Assembly (NCBI GenBank): GCA_001643675.2
Contig: LSRY02000050.1
Span: forward strand, 482,501-546,500
Length of the DNA: 64,000 nucleotides
From: Monocercomonoides exilis
Taxonomy: Eukaryota; Preaxostyla; Oxymonadida; Polymastigidae
Reading direction: 5' to 3'
Positions 20,424 through 33,479 of this stretch are shown one piece after another (position 1 is the first letter of the stretch; each line of letters begins with the position of its first letter). A program made the position numbers and the translations under genes. The notes below the pieces were generated by a model. That model made no database searches. It saw nothing but the letters and a program-made list of their open reading frames with translations, and had not been told where the DNA came from.

Positions 20424-21940
20424 TTAAAAGTTGAATGAGAAGAGTCTCAGACAGAGATGCAATATCATGCAGATAAATTGATATTTTCTTTTCCCTTCCT
20501 TTTTTTCTATTTTCTCATGTTCTTTCTTCTTCTTCTTTTTCTTATTTTCCTTTCTTCTCGCATCTACCATCTCCGGGCTCTTTTTCTGTTCTCCTAAGAC
20601 CATGTCCTTCGCAGTCAGTATTCGTTTCATCTGCTCGTCGGTCTCTTCTCAGTCTATAGTGACTTCTGCTAACTCCAGCTCTGTCAACTTCTTGTTCAGC
20701 TCTTTGTTCTTGTAATGTTCCTCTATCATCTTGTATTTCACTTCCAGCAGAACGGCTCCTAACGCTCTTTACTTCCACAAGCCTCCCAAACACTCTTCTC
20801 TCTTTCTATTTGCACAAATAAGATTTCTTTCTCGTTTTTGAATGTTTGTTTCATTCTTTTTTTATTTCTTCTTTTATGTTATCTCTTTCAGTCTCATCTT
20901 TTTTTTTTATTATAGAAGCACTTTCGTTTTCTTTGAATTCAATTTTCTGAACAATCTTTTGTTTTGTGGGCTGACTTCCCAAGATGTATCTGTTTTCTGC
21001 TTCTTTTTAGTGAACTTTCTCTTCTTCCGGTTGAACTTTTCTTGTTATGCTCTCTTTCTGTCCATCAAAAATTCTCGTTTCTTTCGCCAATGGCTTTCAC
21101 AGACACAACTTTCAATCTTTTCTTTAGCTGAAACTCTTCTTTTTCTTTCTCTCTTTCATCATCTCTAACATAACTTCCTTTCCCCCTTCTTCTTCTCATT
21201 GTTCACAATCTCTTCCTCACCTTCTCCTTCTGTAAATCCTTATCTTCTCCTCCACATTTGCCTGCGCTGCTATCTTTCAGCGCCTGTTTCGTGGCCTCAT
21301 TGAGCTGAGTGCAACTGGTCAATGTTCGCTATTGCAGTGTTAACGCAGCAGCTGCTTAAAGCTGTTCAAAAGGCTGCCTCGCCAGCGCCAACATAAACTG
21401 ATTCTCTTTGTTTCTCGCTTTTTCCAGGACATGGCAGAACTGCTCAAGTTGAGAGGCTGTCTGAGTGCCCTGCGACTTCGTCATGCGCTCAATGACACCC
21501 ACTCTCAGTGGCTGCTTGCAGATGCTTGGTTTGTGTGGGGAAATTTCCAGCGAGGAGGAAGATGAAGATTGAGAAGGCATCGGAAAAGAAGAAGGAATTC
21601 CTTTGATTTTTCCAAGTTGAGAGTGCTGTGTGGAGAGTGAGGCGATGATGGAGTGATCATAAGTATTGCCTGAGTTTGTGTTGGAGGCAACAAATTAAGA
21701 TAAAGAAGATGAAGAAGAAGCATTCATAAAAGATGAACGATGTGTTGAAGGGAAACGATAATACAAAAAGATCTGAAAAACTTTTGAACTTGCTTCAAAA
21801 TTATTCACAGCAAAAGAAGTGGAAGTATTCTGATTTTCAATTGAAAATTTCGAGATGGAGGAAGTGAAGATCGCTTTTCTGATATTGCACTGAAGTGAAG
21901 TATCCACAACTTGTGCAGCTATCGGTGCATGCAGCTCCAC

Positions 21941-22005
<65 letters not shown>

Positions 22006-23060
22006 TTATCCTACTGCAATTTTTACTTTGATCGGCTGAATCGTTAAAACCTGCGTCTTGATCAGCGGATGGCTCTTTTTCCAGTCAAACAGGTTGCCTC
22101 TCTTCTCTCTTCTCTCATTCACCCTCTTCTGCAGCGCGAGATGCAGCTTCGCACGTGGATACGCCATGTGCACCAGCCTCCGCTCCATGATCCAACTCTC
22201 CGCACTCATTAAGTTAATTCGCTCATATGCAATAAATATTGCTGAACAGAAAGTGGAAAAAGAAAAGCTGGAATTGTTGTCGCTTTTTCATGTACAAGCG
22301 GCTCTGCTCTTTCCTTCGCGATAAAGTCGTCGCTTGCCAACAGCGCTTGCAGCACAATCTCCATATGAGTGAAACCTTCTGTCCATCACTTCATTTTCTT
22401 AACTGCTCCTCCTCCAGCATTCTCTTTCATTTCATTCATTGAACTGTTTCTGCTTTCCAGCTTGATTGGAATCCTCACAAAATAACCTATTTGCATCAGC
22501 GAACGGAAGCTCCAGTATATCATCGCTTCCCATACGCAGGAACAATACCCCTCGTGACATGGCACTCAAACAGAGGGAAATCCGACACTGAAGCATTCAG
22601 CCACTCCACTTCAATCAGGTACAGGCTGCAGTCAACGCTTGCCCCTCCTTCGTTCCGCAGCACAATCAATTGTATCGGTGCATCCACCTCTCTGAGGGAT
22701 ACCTGTTCCAAAAAATGTATCGCCGTCTTCACCGCGCCTCGCCCGATCTCAAACACAGCATGCTCCTCGGATAAACTCATCGTTTGCCACGCGATCTCCT
22801 AAACGTCTTGCTTCCCGGCGGAGCAGCACTCAAATTGAAAGTCAAATGGAGCAGACTCTTCAGAAAGCGTGTATCAGCCTCTGTGAAAAGATTTTCGTCG
22901 AGGAGGTTGAATGTCTCCACTGTTAGTGTGAGCTCGTGCGTAAAAAAAACCATTTTTCATTCAGATAAATAAATGCTCTTTCCACAGAATTGCCTTATCC
23001 GTGTTGTAGCGGTGCACATCCACAACAGCCACAGAGTGAGGATCCTCAGGCCAGTCACCG
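20424..23060 (-). pseudogene. Decayed gene for a large coiled-coil protein
   Basis: Protein-like pieces line up on the minus strand but in shifting frames. At 22965-22790 lies 'FFTHELTLTVETFNLLDENL'. At 22780-22520 lies 'HAVFEIGRGAVKTAIHFLEQ' with 'IQLIVLRNEGGASVDCSLYL'. At 22209-22006 lies 'MERRLVHMAYPRAKLHLALQ'. At 21580-21356 lies 'TASQLEQFCHVLEKARNKEN'. At 20790-20424 lies ELNKKLTELELAEVTID, then TGA, then EETDEQMKRILTAKDMVLG. A CA microsatellite and S/E simple repeats interrupt it. Frameshifts and stops separate all the blocks. I do not recognise a named family. It resembles other remnants at 40.4 and 56.7 kb in style. Confidence 0.5.
21942..22003. repeat. (CA)31 microsatellite
   Basis: A perfect dinucleotide repeat of about 62 bp inside the decayed coiled-coil gene. 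Confidence 0.97.
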
Positions 23061-23109
23061 CACATTTTGCAGTTACGTTGAGTTTTGATTGCATTCTTAT
23101 CGTTTCGTT

Positions 23110-23520
23110 GGTATCTTCCTCTTCTTCCTCTCCTTCCTCTTCTTCCTCTCCTTCCTCTTCTTCTTCTTCTTCTTCTTCTTCTTTTTCTTTTTCTCCTTCT
23201 TCTCCTTCTCTTTTCTTTTTCAACTTCTTCTTTTTCATTATCACAATTCTCTTCTTCTTCTTCTTCCTCTTCTTCCTCTTCATCATCCTCTTCCTCTTTT
23301 TTCTTCTTCTCTTCTCTTCTCTTCTTTCCTTCTTCTTCCTCTTTCTTCTCTGTATTCTTCTCATTCTTTCCTTCCTTTTCTTCTTTCTCTTCTTTCTCTT
23401 TCTTTTGTTTCTTTTCCTTCTCTTCTTCCTTCTCTTCCTCTTCTTCCTTTTCCCTCTCTTTTCTTTCCCTCTCCTCCTCCTCCTCCTCCTCCTCTTCTTC
23501 TTCTTCTTCTTCTTCATATT
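23110..23520. repeat. TTC/TCC/TCT low-complexity tract
   Basis: About 400 bp of pyrimidine-rich simple sequence on plus (Glu/Lys/Arg-rich if read on minus). All six frames give repeats only. It may be the expanded upstream part of the decayed coiled-coil gene. Confidence 0.9.
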
Positions 23521-24161
23521 ATAACTTCGTTGTTTTTGTCACTTTTAATATTGCAACTTTTGCGATACAACGAATAAATAATATTTTAATTCATTCATGA
23601 AAATATTATGAAACAAAACAACTCTATCTTCTGCTCCTTCAACTTCTTCTTCCTAACCTTCTTCAACTCCTTCAACAATTTCCACCACATTCTCCTTCAT
23701 CTTCATTATTCGGTCATTTGTAATGAATGTCAATAGAAGGAATCTGCAGTTGATGTCTCTCAACACACGAGGTTCATAGCGAAAACTCCTTCATTGTTGA
23801 CTCATGTGCTTTGCTTCATATTTCTCTTCGTATGAATCAGGCTTCGAAGCTTCGCCATCCCTTCCATTTGTTGTTCTGATGGAAAAGCAGTCGTGGCTTT
23901 ATTATGTCCAGTCATTCAAACTATCAAAACAATAAATGAAGAAGGTGTCAGTGAATTTCTTAAGTCATTTTTTTTAAATAAGACTCTGTTTTTCCGTCAT
24001 TCTTTTCTTCATTCTCCCCTTCAAATTTACACTCTCACTTCTCCTCCTTCGAATATATCTCTCTTTCCTATCCACCAGACTTCCACTGCAATTCTAACAT
24101 TTTTCCTCCTCTATCCTTTGGCTGCATCTCATCAAGCACAAGAAAAAAATCCACCGTCCAA
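23521..24161. other. Non-coding spacer
   Basis: Mixed-composition DNA with no supported gene. Confidence 0.5.
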
Positions 24162-24972
24162 ATGATCGAAGCTCACTTTCATCTGATTTTCATCAGAGAT
24201 TGCTTTCAAATAAAATTTCAAGGAACATTCGCGTCTGCTTATTCTGTGACTTCGTGTGTCTCGATTGCAATGGACAACTTCTTTGCGAATGTTACTCTGC
24301 AAAACATTGTGTTAAGATTCTGCCATCATGAATGCAGCGGTGCACAAGTTCAAATTAACATCACACAAAGTCAAAACCAGATAAATTTGAATGTTCAATC
24401 TATTTCTTCATCTGCGATGTATTCTGATGAGATTAAAAGCAATAGTTATTACAGATTTGCTGATCAGATGAACACCAAGACTCGACCTTGATTGCTATCA
24501 TAACACAGACATTCTGTCCAATCGTAAATGACTGGCCTTCTTCAACTGCAAAAAATTCTGACTTGTCACCTGAAAACGAAATGGATATTTGTTCTGATGA
24601 TGATGCGACAGCATTGAATGCAACTCATCTTTAGAAATCTTCTCCATCTTCTTCTTCTTCACCTTTAATCTCTTTTAGCTTCATTTCTCCCTCCATTCCA
24701 TCCTCTTCTGCTTATTGACAATCTCACTTCTTTCTTCTTCTCGAACTTCATTCTCATTTCAATTTCTTCTCCGACAACTTAACTTGCTCTCAACTCTGAA
24801 TTGCTTTTCCTTTCTCGCAGGGATTAGTGCCTTGTGGCTGGATGGATATGATATTCTCAGTGTTAAAAATTGCTCCTTCTCTGAACGCCAGTGCTCAATG
24901 GAAGCTGGGCCGTATGAAAACATGTGGGGATACGGTAATGAGGTTTTTGTTATATACAATATAAAAGGTTGA
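24162..24972 (+). pseudogene. Beta-helix gene remnants
   Basis: Two open pieces look like the same family. At 24162-24491 there is 'NFFANVTLQNIVLRFCHHEC'. At about 24800-24972 there is 'ISALWLDGYDILSVKNCSFS' followed by 'MWGYGNEVFVIYN'. 'DGYD.L...NCSF' and 'WGYGNE.FV' are blocks I associate with beta-helix modules of this lineage. Stops and frame changes separate the pieces, and no start or membrane segment remains. Confidence 0.4.
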
Positions 24973-26169
24973 GGAGGAAGTGAGATCGAGAGATATTCGA
25001 ACTCAGAGAATAGGACAATTTGGAAAATAAAAGATTAAAAGATAACGAATTGACTAAAGGAAAGGAGCGTTTCAATGTGACATTACAAGACAAAAAGCTG
25101 TCTTTTTTTGCTTGAAACTTTGAAATTAGATATTGATACCAAATATGGAAGAGAGTTTTATCCACTCTGGCAACATGACAACTTTTGGAAGCAACGTCTT
25201 TGTATTTCACAAATCAGTTTCACAAAAGCTCAATTTCAATCAATTTGAACTTTTGCGTTTGACTTCGAATCATTATGGCTGCTTTTGAGAGGAACGGGGT
25301 GTTTGGCTGTGATGATGCACCTGATTGAAGCGGAGGAGACAAGAGAGTGACAGTTTATTTGGTTCAGCTGATTCTGCAGTTCGAATGGCTGTTGTTTATG
25401 TAGACAGCAGTGGCTGTATCAACAGAGCTATTTGTGATCTTGAAGAGTGATTAACTAGAAATCTGAATGAAGCACTGATGCATCTGGCGTGTGAGGAGGA
25501 GTATTGCAGAGAGATGGAGAATAGAGAAATAGATAGTGGAAATGAAAAAAGCTGCAAAGGAAGAGGAAGAGAAAAAGAAAAAGAAAGGGAAATGGAAAGG
25601 GAATGAGAAGGTTGGAAGGGGAAAGAAGGCGGATAATAATAAATGTGCAAGAGGAGGAAGCAACAGAGCAAGAAGCATAGAAATGAGAATTGATCAAACG
25701 GAATCTTTGATCTGAACGATGAATATGAATATTTCTGATTGTTGTTTTCCATTGCTTCCATTTGAAAAAATGACGATAACAAAACATCAAATCCAACTCT
25801 TCGTCTGTCTTTATCATCAACATCATCTGCTTGCGCATTTTCAAAGAATGAAAATATCCAAAAATGTTAACAAAATGAAAATGCAAAAACAGCTGAATTT
25901 GGTTTATTCTTCAAAAATACTCTTTCAGCCGTTCGCGATCGAGCCACAAGCACAAGGGAGATGATAATATCAATCTCAGGACAAAGCTTGATTTTATTTT
26001 ATTGAAATCAAAATAAACTTTTCTTCTGTTTCTTCGTTTGAGAACTTATGTCTCATAATATAAATGGACTGTTTCAGAATGCAGCAAAGTCTGTCAAAAG
26101 CTATTCACAAATGAAGCAACTGAATAAATACAAGGAAAAGCAAATGAAATGAAAACCTTACGTTTTCAC
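24973..26169. other. Non-coding DNA left of the TA-flanked inverted-repeat element
   Basis: Mixed-composition, purine-rich in parts (25480-25640). Frames on the minus strand are Phe/Ser/Leu-rich antisense of simple sequence. Nothing supportable. Confidence 0.5.
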
Positions 26170-26171
26170 TA

Positions 26172-26516
26172 GGGTCAGCAATTTATCATATCCCCTTTTT
26201 TTTATCGGGACCTAAATTTTCTGGTTCTCAAGAGCACTTTTAGAAAAAAATAAATAATAGAAAATTATTAATATATTATAATATACTATTTCTGAAAATA
26301 TTTTTTCATATATTAATTTTTGTGAAAAGATCTGGTGTTTTTTGTTTTATTTTTAAGATCAAAGACTTGCTCGTATTTTCACGAGCTTTTTGTTTTGAGA
26401 TTTTTAAGTATTGTTATTGTTATTGAACATAACTTCTTTATAATTTTGGTTATTTTTCATTGTTTAACACTTCGTTTTTTTATTATATTTTCCATTTCAC
26501 TAAATTTCGATAAAAT
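26172..26516 (+). repeat. Left terminal inverted repeat (345 bp)
   Basis: Begins GGGTCAG after TA. The inner limit lies at ...CCATTTCACTAAATTTCGAT followed by AAAAT. Confidence 0.9.
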
Positions 26517-26973
26517 AAAGAATGCATTTGAATAAATAAATTTTTTCGTTAATTTTAAAGGGTAAATACATAAATTATCAATAAATAAAGATATGCAAAA
26601 GGATGAAAATCTTCAATTTTTAATGATCGAGATTATTATTCAAAAAAACATGTTTTTGTGTATTTTTGTGTTTTTAACTTCAAATCATATTTTTTCATTT
26701 CAAAATTTCGGTGATACACATATTAATCAGTTTTTTAACTATTCTTCAATGAACAAAAACATGGTAACTCTTATTTCACAATTTATTTTAAATTTGGGGC
26801 AAAATTTATTCATTTATGAAAAAAACCATGTTTTGTTCCAAACATATTCACCAACCTTATCATGATAATATTTTCATTTCTATGTCAAAAAAATATAGAA
26901 AAATTCCAAAATTGAGAAAAATTTTTGTTTGAGCGGAATGGAACAAAAATCAAAAAGCAAAATATTTCGACCC

Positions 26974-27318
26974 ATTTTATCTAAATTTAGTGAAATGGAA
27001 AATATAATAAAAAAACGAAGTGTTAAACAATGAAAAATAACCAAAATTATAAAGAAGTTATGTTCAATAACAATAACAATACTTAAAAATCTCAAAACAA
27101 AAAGCTCGTGAAAATACGAGCAAGTCTTTGATCTTAAAAATAAAACAAAAAACACCAGATCTTTTCACAAAAATTAATATATGAAAAAATATTTTCAGAA
27201 ATAGTATATTATAATATATTAATAATTTTCTTTTATTTATTTTTTTCTAAAAGTGCTCTTGAGAACCAGAAAATTTTGGTCCCGATTTATTTTTTGGGGA
27301 CAGATAAATTTCTGACCC
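26974..27318 (-). repeat. Right terminal inverted repeat (345 bp)
   Basis: Inverse of the left arm, ending CTGACCC before TA. It differs by small changes near the tip (for example CTGTCCCCAAAAAATAAATC versus CATATCCCCTTTTTTTTATC on the left arm). Confidence 0.9.
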
Positions 27319-27320
27319 TA

Positions 27321-28022
27321 TTTATTTCATCTTCGTCTTCTTTTCCTCCTTCTTCTTCACCGTTTTCTTCCATTTCTTCATCTTCTTCCTCAACTACACT
27401 GCCTTGAATGCTGTTTATCGCTCCAGAAGAGAATTGAGAGAGTTGAGAATAACGAGAGAGAAATTGAAATCGAAAGAGAAAGAGGTTCAACGGGGGAAAA
27501 GCAAAAGGAAAAAGAAACACAGAAGAAGAAGAAGAAGAAGAAGAAAAATGGAAATTACTCAGAGGATTGAGAAGAACAACGTTGCAAGAAGCAGTGGTGA
27601 CATTTGTGGAAATGAGATACACGACAGAGCTGTTGGAGTCAGCATCGAACACAAAGATGAAAGAGGCAGTACCAGGGGCATTGAGGTTGATATGGGAGAG
27701 CATGAAAGATAAAGTGGGAAGAGCACAGAAGCAAAAAGCTGAGATTAAACCATTGCGGCAATCTGCCTTTGCCTTTTTTTAAAAGCCAATGTGACTTACG
27801 GAGAAAAGTTTTTTACGTCATAGTTCAATACACCAGGATTTAATAAATACAATAAAAAAAAATGAATAAAGCACGAACAACAATTTTTCGAAAGGGAATT
27901 GTTTTATAAAAAAATCAATATGGGTTGTTCAGCGGCAGATTTGAATTGCGGATTTTTGAAAAATCTGACACTAAAGGAAAAAAGTTCCCGTCATAAGTAG
28001 ATTTGTTGATTATTATATAAAC
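27321..28022. other. Spacer with a possible coiled-coil remnant
   Basis: At about 27400-27780 (plus) purine-rich sequence reads 'RELRELRITREKLKSKEKEV', then in a different frame 'MKEAVPGALRLIWESMKDKV'. This may be part of a decayed coiled-coil gene, but no splice or start can be defined. The rest is AT-rich. Confidence 0.35.
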
Positions 28023-28864
28023 ATGGATTGAGAAGACTTATTGTCAACATTCGAATTGAATGATGAACTCAAACTGAGCTTAAAAGATCCTTATGTGGTT
28101 TGATATTCTTTCTGATTAACTAGTTATCAACTGTTTTAACAAATTTAAATATTTCTTTTTCAAGTGCACAGCATATATAAAGCATGTTTAACTTTTGCAA
28201 ATGGAGAAAGGGCATGTCATCACTTTGGAGAAGTTGCAATCAACTCCAAAAAGGCAATGTTTGCTCTTATGATCTTAACATTATGTTTGATTTTTTTGTT
28301 CAAATTTATCACTTCAAAGATTACAAACATCCAACAAATAAAAATTTACCCCTGAGCAAAATTGCATTTGAAGTGGTGAATAATAATTTGTTTATTGGAT
28401 TTTCTCCTGTTTATCTCAGCTCATCAGATAAAAAAATGTACCATCGTTTGTATTTGTGCCCAAATGCTACATCTGATTCAATATGTGGAATTAAAGGAAG
28501 AAGAGACTACTCATCAATCAAATTTCCCAAATGCAAGTTGCTAAAGCAGAACCCAATTCAGAGATTTTTCCTGAGTGCAAAAATTGGCATGGATAATAAA
28601 AGCTCAACAGTTAATACACACAGCGAACAATTTTGCAACACTAGTTATAAACTAATGGACACATTCATTTCATTAGTGGGTACTTGTCACATATCTTTTC
28701 TTAAATCTTCGTGCAGTTTCCTGAACGATTTCATGACCACTTTGATCAAAGAGTCTCAGTTACATCCTCATTCAAAGAGAGAAGACATGGGTCATTATTT
28801 TTCATATCATAACTTTGTACGAAGTTTGATCTTTTTTTTTAAGATTGTGGCAAGGGATAAATAA
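28023..28864 (+). pseudogene. Possible N-terminal part of a hAT-like transposase, broken
   Basis: A likely first exon reads M-D-stop-EDLLSTFELNDELKLSLKD (a TGA where Trp would fit), followed by a donor GTTTGA and an acceptor TTTTTCAAG at 28164. Downstream pieces are in two frames: 'GERACHHFGEVAINSKKAMF', then from 28184 a long frame with 'LFIGFSPVYLSSSDKKMYHR', 'FLSAKIGMDNKSS' and 'FISLVGTCHISFLKSSCSFL'. The last part resembles the region ahead of the RNase-H domain in protist hAT transposases. The catalytic part and dimerisation end are absent. The assignment is tentative. Confidence 0.35.
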
Positions 28865-30168
28865 GCAATAGGCTTATGTTGAAAATTCAATAAAAAAGAA
28901 ACTTGATTGAATTGGATAAAAACTATCAAAAAATATTGTTTTCTTCATTTCAACCATTATAACAGTTTTTTTTTTGCAAATTTTCGAATTTTTTGATCAT
29001 TAAGAATTGCGATGCTATACAGGCACAACTAACGTCAAATGAGTATGTAAGGTTAAGTGTGATTCGATGAAATGACTTATTAAGTGCTTTGAATTAAGTT
29101 TCATCTAAAAATGAATTAACATTTGTTATGTTAAATTTGATTGGAAATTGCAGTTTATTATTTCGTGCGTTATTTTTAATAGAACTTTATTAATGATTCG
29201 AACAGCATAGATCGATTAAAAGCTATGAAAGAAGTTTTTTGTGAATTAATGTCAATGGAATCTTATTTGATAGAAAAGAAGTGAAAAATCAAAAATCAAA
29301 AAGAAAGATAAAGTTATTCTATGATTCCTTAGAAAATATTTTTTCAAAGATATGGAAGAAGAAGGGATCAGAGAATACAATTTCATGTTGGGCTGTTTCT
29401 TAGTTAATGGATCATTTTTTTCTTATTGTTTCAAAACACTGAACATTATTTTGTTTGTTGTTTTGGTTGTTGTTTTTGAAATGAGCACATCATTTATCTT
29501 TAAGAACAATATTCTTTTCATCAAAATTTTCTGAGATCTTGATAATTTTTTTTGAAAAGTTTGATGGAAGAGCTCTAAAAACAAAGCTATAAATGTAACA
29601 CATCACAAAGGCATATGAATTGAATAAGCAATATCAATGACATGAATTTCTCTTGGGAGGTGAACGTGCGAAATGAAGGGGTAAAACCCGCACAAATAAA
29701 CCAAATAAAAACCGTGATGTAAAAAAAACAATCTCATGAAATGCAAGAAAGACATATTCAAATTGTTCTGTTTCATTTAATTTAAAAACAGAAGGCAAAA
29801 ATTTGTTTGAGAAATAACTAGTCAGGCAAGCACATCATCCTTCAGCGTTCTTTTCCAAATGGAAAATTCAGAAAAGCAGGTGCTGAATTTGACATATTTT
29901 AAATTGTCAACATTTTCACCGAACGGATCATCAAATAAATTGACAATCCGATAAGCCATCAAAAAAAAAATAATAATTTCTAATAAGAATTTTCTGCTTA
30001 TCTCTGATCATTCTTGCACTTTATCATCTTGTGTTTTTGTCAGAACTCATTCTTCCACCACATTTCATTCCTCTTTTCTTTCAGCCTTGCATCTGTTATT
30101 TCTTCTTTTATTCTTTCTTCTTCTTCTTCTTCTTCTTCTTCTTCTTCCATTCCTCAATCTCATTTTTT
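28865..30168. other. AT-rich spacer, no gene seen
   Basis: AT-rich DNA with a TTC run at about 30115-30147. A 60-codon hydrophobic frame at 29352-29534 has no supporting feature. Confidence 0.55.
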
Positions 30169-31530
30169 TCAGATATATTCAACAAAGCACTCTCTTCCTT
30201 TCCCAATGACTGAAATCTTCTTTTCTCCAATCTCAACTGTTGTTGCTTCGCTTGTGTGATCCCCGCCCATCAGTGTGACAGACAGGCTCACCTGGATCAC
30301 GCTCTTTTCAACAGCAACACCAATGGTTCGGCATGCACTTGACTCATCCAGTCCACATAACTCTTCTTCACCTCCACCACTCACAGCCACAAATCTGTTG
30401 AGAATCCCTCTTTTCAGCCAATCCTTTTTTGATGTTTGGTTATATGACCAACCCTTGGAGTCCGTATAATTATATCCGTAGCACACTCTCTGGTCATCTG
30501 TGTTTGTTGTGTAACATTCAAAAAACGGATTTCCTGAATTTAAATAGACATTGTAAGCATCAACGTATTCAACATCATGCCCATATGGTGTATCTGCAGA
30601 GCATTTGCATTCATGAAAGAACAAATAATAACAATAAATTACATCATTTTGTGATGCTTGCCTGTATGGATATAGCTCCAATCCACCTCCATGTGCAGAT
30701 GCTGAACATGAAATGAACTGAATGCTCCTCATTTTGAATTGTGTGATTGGAATATTTGCACAACACATGCCTCCGCCATGATTATTTGTGATTGAGCATG
30801 AAGTGAAACTGCAGTCAAACACACACGAGCTCCCTCCTTCTCCGTCTTCTTCTCCAATGCATCCTGTTCCTAAAACATTAAAACTGTACAATCGAAAACC
30901 ACCACCTTCGCTATTTGCTTTACAATTCTGGAATTCACATCCACTGATCCGAACACACGTTGAAATCGTAAAAGCATACATTCCTCCCCCCAATTGATTT
31001 TGCGCGGTGCATGAATTGAAAGAATTGTTCATAACCTCAACGGATTTTATATTATAGCACATTATTCCCCCTCCCCGGCTGTATGCAATGCATCCATTGA
31101 ACACGCAATGCGAAACAGACACCGATGCCGACGACTGGTTGTACATGCAGATTGCCCCTCCGCTCGATATTCCATCAGCATACGAGTCGCTTTCTCCTGT
31201 TGTCCTCGATCCATCCCACTCGCACCAAGTGAATGAATTTGCTCCATTGAATGTTTCGTTCTGTCTGTCTGGCTTCAATGGTACCTCTGCATTTCCTTCG
31301 CAAACAACATTTCTTGTACGACAACATCTGACAAACGAGGTGTTTGAGGCAGTCAAAGAGGCATAGGGGTTGTTGAGGGAATGAACAATCCCGCCATCAT
31401 ATGTGTCGCTAACTGATGAAAATGAACAGCTGCTCATAAAACAAGTGGTTTGGGCTGACATTGTGGTTGAAGATGAACATGCATCATTTGCTGTTGAGAT
31501 GTTGAAAAATGTCAGGAGAGAGAGATACAA
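30169..31530 (-). pseudogene. Beta-helix surface protein, 5'- and 3'-truncated
   Basis: A roughly 450-codon open frame on the minus strand. At least five helix turns show the pattern 'C.F..C.A...GGG(I/M/F)': 'SHCVFNGCIAYSRGGGIMCY', 'NNSFNSCTAQNQLGGGMYAF', 'GCEFQNCKANSEGGGFRLYS', 'DCSFTSCSITNNHGGGMCC' and 'SIQFISCSASAHGGGLELYP'. A new module starts near the end with LCGLDESSACRTIGVAV and stops shortly after at IGKGRECFVEYI. Intact relatives are predicted extracellular or surface proteins with an N-terminal signal and a C-terminal membrane helix; both are missing. The open frame has no ATG at its 5' limit. The lack of internal stops over 1.36 kb suggests recent decay, or that it is one exon of a gene whose other exons I cannot place. 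Confidence 0.65.
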
Positions 31531-33479
31531 GTGGCATTGAGGGTGATGAGAGGAATGCGGCTGAAGATGAGATAAGAGATTCGCATATCGAAATACTTCC
31601 TTCTTTGCCTCCTTCTCTTCTCAATGATTCATGGCAAAGCGTTGCAAAATATCCTAATGTGGCCGTATCCCTTTTCCTATTTCTTCTGCCCCTTTTTCAT
31701 CGTCTGCTTTCCCCATATCCCTTTTTCTTCTGTTGTAATCTTCTGCTTGTTTTCAAAAATCCATTTTCTTTCATTGCTTTTGAATGTTCGCGCAAAAGCC
31801 CCTATTATCAATTAAAAAATAAAGAAAAAATATAAAAAATACATAAAATTGATATTAAAAATATCACAAACCAGCACCATTTTCTTTTTGCAATCTTCTT
31901 CCTTTTCTTCTTCTTCTTCTTCTTCTTCTTATCGAATTTTTGTCAAATTTCTTCTTCAGCCATTTCCTCGATTTTCCGATTTTTCTTTTCAATCGTTTCG
32001 CCTTCTTCTTTTTCAAAATTCAACATAAATCTTCAAATCCCTCCTCTCACATTCATTTCATTTATCTTCTTTTGCTCATTCTTCAATATTCTCAGAATTT
32101 TTGTTATTGCCCGCTTTCTGAAAAGCATCAAATGTGCTCTTTTCCCCATGTTCATTCGTTGCCTGAAAATGTCCTTCCATAAATCTTAATCTCTCAAAAT
32201 AAATAAAAATAAATATGTGAAAAATTGGAGAAAAAAAATAATGCAAAACACACTCTAAAAATATATTTATTTCCAATCTTCACACACTTTCTTCTTCTTC
32301 TTCGAATGCCTCTCAAAATGTTGTTCTTTTCTGCCAACAACATCCAGCTGATCTGTCTTCGCTGCCAATCTTAACATCAATGAAAGTGATTCTGTTCTGC
32401 TTCCAAAAACTTGCTTATTTCCAATTCATGGCACTATTTCCACTCGAATAACACACAAATAATAAAAATCCTTCAAAAAGATTTGGTGAAGAAGAAGATG
32501 GTGAACGTGACGTCATTGTCAAGTTTGTATACTATATATCTTCCATCAGAAGATATCTTAAGCATCACTGCCTCGTTCTCTGCTCCTGTGGATAACCCTT
32601 CGATGAAGAAAGGCTAACGCAAGTGTTTAAATATTCAAAGTCCATTTTGCCTGTAATCCACTCCAAGCTACACGCATAACACCGAACTGCCTGATTTTCT
32701 CGCATTTTTGGCTCTCAAGCAAAACAATCAAATTCAGTTCCACTACTCTTCTCAGTCCATAAAAGCAATGTCTTGCCCTTCTCATATCAAGAAAAGCGCC
32801 TTGTTCTGTCCCAACTGATGCTAATCTCCTATTACAGTTATTTGCCACAATCGCCCCAACGAAATTATTTTGTAAATGTCCTCTTCCTCTTTTTAAAAAC
32901 GCTCCCTTTTCATAGAAATCAAACATTCTTCCTTTTAGCCTTGAATGTCTTCCGACCCGGTTCATTTCTGCTCCATTAAAATTCATTTTTCATCGCATTT
33001 CTATCCATCGCGCATGTTGAGTTAATAACAAGTCACATAAACATTTATGATAAAATATATTCTGGCTCTAATATATTTGTAAGATAACATTTGTCTCGCT
33101 TCCTCGCTGTTCTCCTCTGCATGGAATAAATTATCCATTTTATATAAATTGACTGAATCACGACTTTGGAGGGGATACGGATGGAAATATCTTCACAACA
33201 TATAGAACAATATAAAATACATACATTGAAAATTCTTCATTTCCATCGAAAATATTGTTGCTCCACAGCATACCAACAATCAATATGAACAACCTCATCT
33301 TCCATCAAACAGATATTCTTTCGTAATACCCAACCTTTTCACTGGAAATATTTCACTTAGTCACTCTGCCTTTGTTTTCACTTCGGAGTCTCACTCCGTT
33401 GGCAGTTTCTGAGCATTTGACATTGTTTGATCATGTTCCATAACGAATAAGAGCCACAAAAGAAAAGGGGCACAACTCG
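31531..33479. other. AT-rich spacer with no firm gene
   Basis: AT-rich with TTC runs at about 31900-31930. A 119-codon minus frame at 32986-32627 ('GAIVANNCNRRLASVGTEQG', 'LNLIVLLESQKCEKIRQFGV') has protein-like composition but no recognised domain. It could be another remnant. Confidence 0.4.

Larger units (their letters stand above)
26172..27318. mobile_element. Non-autonomous TA-flanked element with 345-bp terminal inverted repeats
   Basis: The arms 26172-26516 and 26974-27318 are inverted copies of equal length (345 bp) that match closely along their inner parts and differ mainly near the tips. The termini are GGGTCAG...CTGACCC, each flanked by TA (26170-26171 and 27319-27320), the signature of Tc1/mariner-type insertion. 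The 457-bp centre is AT-rich with no transposase. The arms contain the same open frame in opposite orientation, which is a by-product of the repeat. It would have to be moved by a transposase encoded elsewhere. Confidence 0.9.

Noticed and set aside
26335-27155. Two nearly identical ORFs in opposite directions.
   Set aside because: They are the two arms of the 345-bp inverted repeat, not genes.
28023-28050. TGA where Trp would fit (MD-stop-EDLLS), with further in-frame TGA codons at about 20650 and 59101: possible TGA recoding.
   Set aside because: Intact-looking genes here end at TGA (for example 7060 and 9284), and the three cases lie in sequences that also carry frameshifts, truncations or other stop codons. 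Ordinary decay explains them.
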